NCBI GenBank assembly: GCA_002102555.1
Contig: MCFL01000004.1
Location: 186,001-250,000, forward strand
Origin: Catenaria anguillulae PL171
Lineage: Eukaryota > Blastocladiomycota > Blastocladiomycetes > Blastocladiales > Catenariaceae
Direction of reading: 5' to 3'
Length of the DNA: 64,000 nt
Shown here piece by piece: positions 63,849 through 64,000 of the stretch. Every line of letters begins with the position of its first letter. Within the stretch, counting starts at the first letter, position 1. The notes below the pieces were generated by a model. That model worked only from the letters and a program-made list of their open reading frames with translations, did not search any database and was not told the origin of the DNA. The position numbers and the translations under genes were made by a program.

Positions 63849-64000
63849 ATGTCTCACATGCTTGTCCTGGCTACTCTGATCGCCGCTAACGCCATCTCAA
63901 CGCCGGGTCCGCTCGTGGGCAACTCGACTCTATCATCTATGCCAATTAATGTCACAATCGCTTCGAGTCGCCCCACTGCCGCTGACCCAGCTCACCGTCG
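63849..64000 (+). CDS. Start of a secreted protein (partial)
   Basis: The frame from the ATG at 63849 is open to the end of the window (about 50 residues). It begins with a short signal peptide (MSHMLVLATLIAANAIST) followed by a Pro/Asn/Ser segment with NxS/T sites (LVGNSTLSSM, INVTIASS). This is the same composition as the first exon of the lectin genes (for example TPAPLVNSVVSL), so it may start another lectin on the opposite strand, but no trefoil block is inside the window. TGTCTCAC overlaps the start codon at 63850-63857. Confidence 0.5.
   Translation, partial: MSHMLVLATLIAANAISTPGPLVGNSTLSSMPINVTIASSRPTAADPAHR

Overview
The window looks like nuclear DNA of an early-diverging (chytrid- or Blastocladiomycota-like) fungus. 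This is inference. Most multi-exon genes have short GT-AG introns of about 50-115 bp. There are clear eukaryotic housekeeping genes: PEX19 with a CaaX box, a mitochondrial uL1-like protein, a POF1-like nucleotidylyltransferase and a WDR91-like protein. The DDE transposase is of a type common in fungi. Exon joins below were worked out by hand from splice sites, reading phase and comparison among paralogues in the window. No search was run.

Layout. Bases 1-329 are the 3' end of an unidentified gene. From 0.8 to 26.8 kb lies a surface-protein region. One family (call it DSIPPRP) has a secretion signal, a cysteine-rich ectodomain, a Ser/Thr stalk, one membrane span and a Pro-rich tail: genes at 4396-5865, 11905-12977 and 25382-26784, a frameshifted copy at 2340-3692 and two relics at 0.8-2.0 kb. 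A second family, with an ectodomain of the type FC..C..C / YC...G.C.PR / CNP, lies at 10304-11511, 15439-16114, 16503-17491, 18106-19605, 20226-21947 and 22540-24237. A secreted M14 carboxypeptidase, PEX19 and a metallophosphoesterase sit among them.

From 27.1 to 55.3 kb is an array of minus-strand secreted beta-trefoil (ricin-B-type) lectin genes: five apparently intact genes at 27.1-37.1 kb, a truncated relic at 50.9 kb and an intact gene at 54.1-55.3 kb. The array is split by a 13.3-kb DNA transposon (37405-50726) with 14-bp terminal inverted repeats and a 3-bp target duplication. It carries a Tnp2/CACTA/Plavaka-like transposase, an unknown Gln-rich protein and a nine-copy 82-bp minisatellite. 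A second element (45889-50385) with its own 32-bp inverted repeats, a TA duplication and an IS630/Tc1-mariner-type DDE transposase is nested inside it. Pif1-helicase-like debris lies at 53.1-54.1 kb.

The right end (56.8-63.1 kb) is ordinary: a low-complexity protein, the POF1-like gene, the uL1m gene and the WDR91-like gene, in divergent and convergent pairs. The start of another secreted protein runs off the end.

Taken together, the window is mainly a cell-surface and secretome locus (adhesion or receptor-like proteins, lectins, a secreted peptidase) shaped by tandem duplication, decay and transposon insertion. An 8-mer, GTGAGACA, recurs far above chance in the non-coding parts and may be a shared promoter element.
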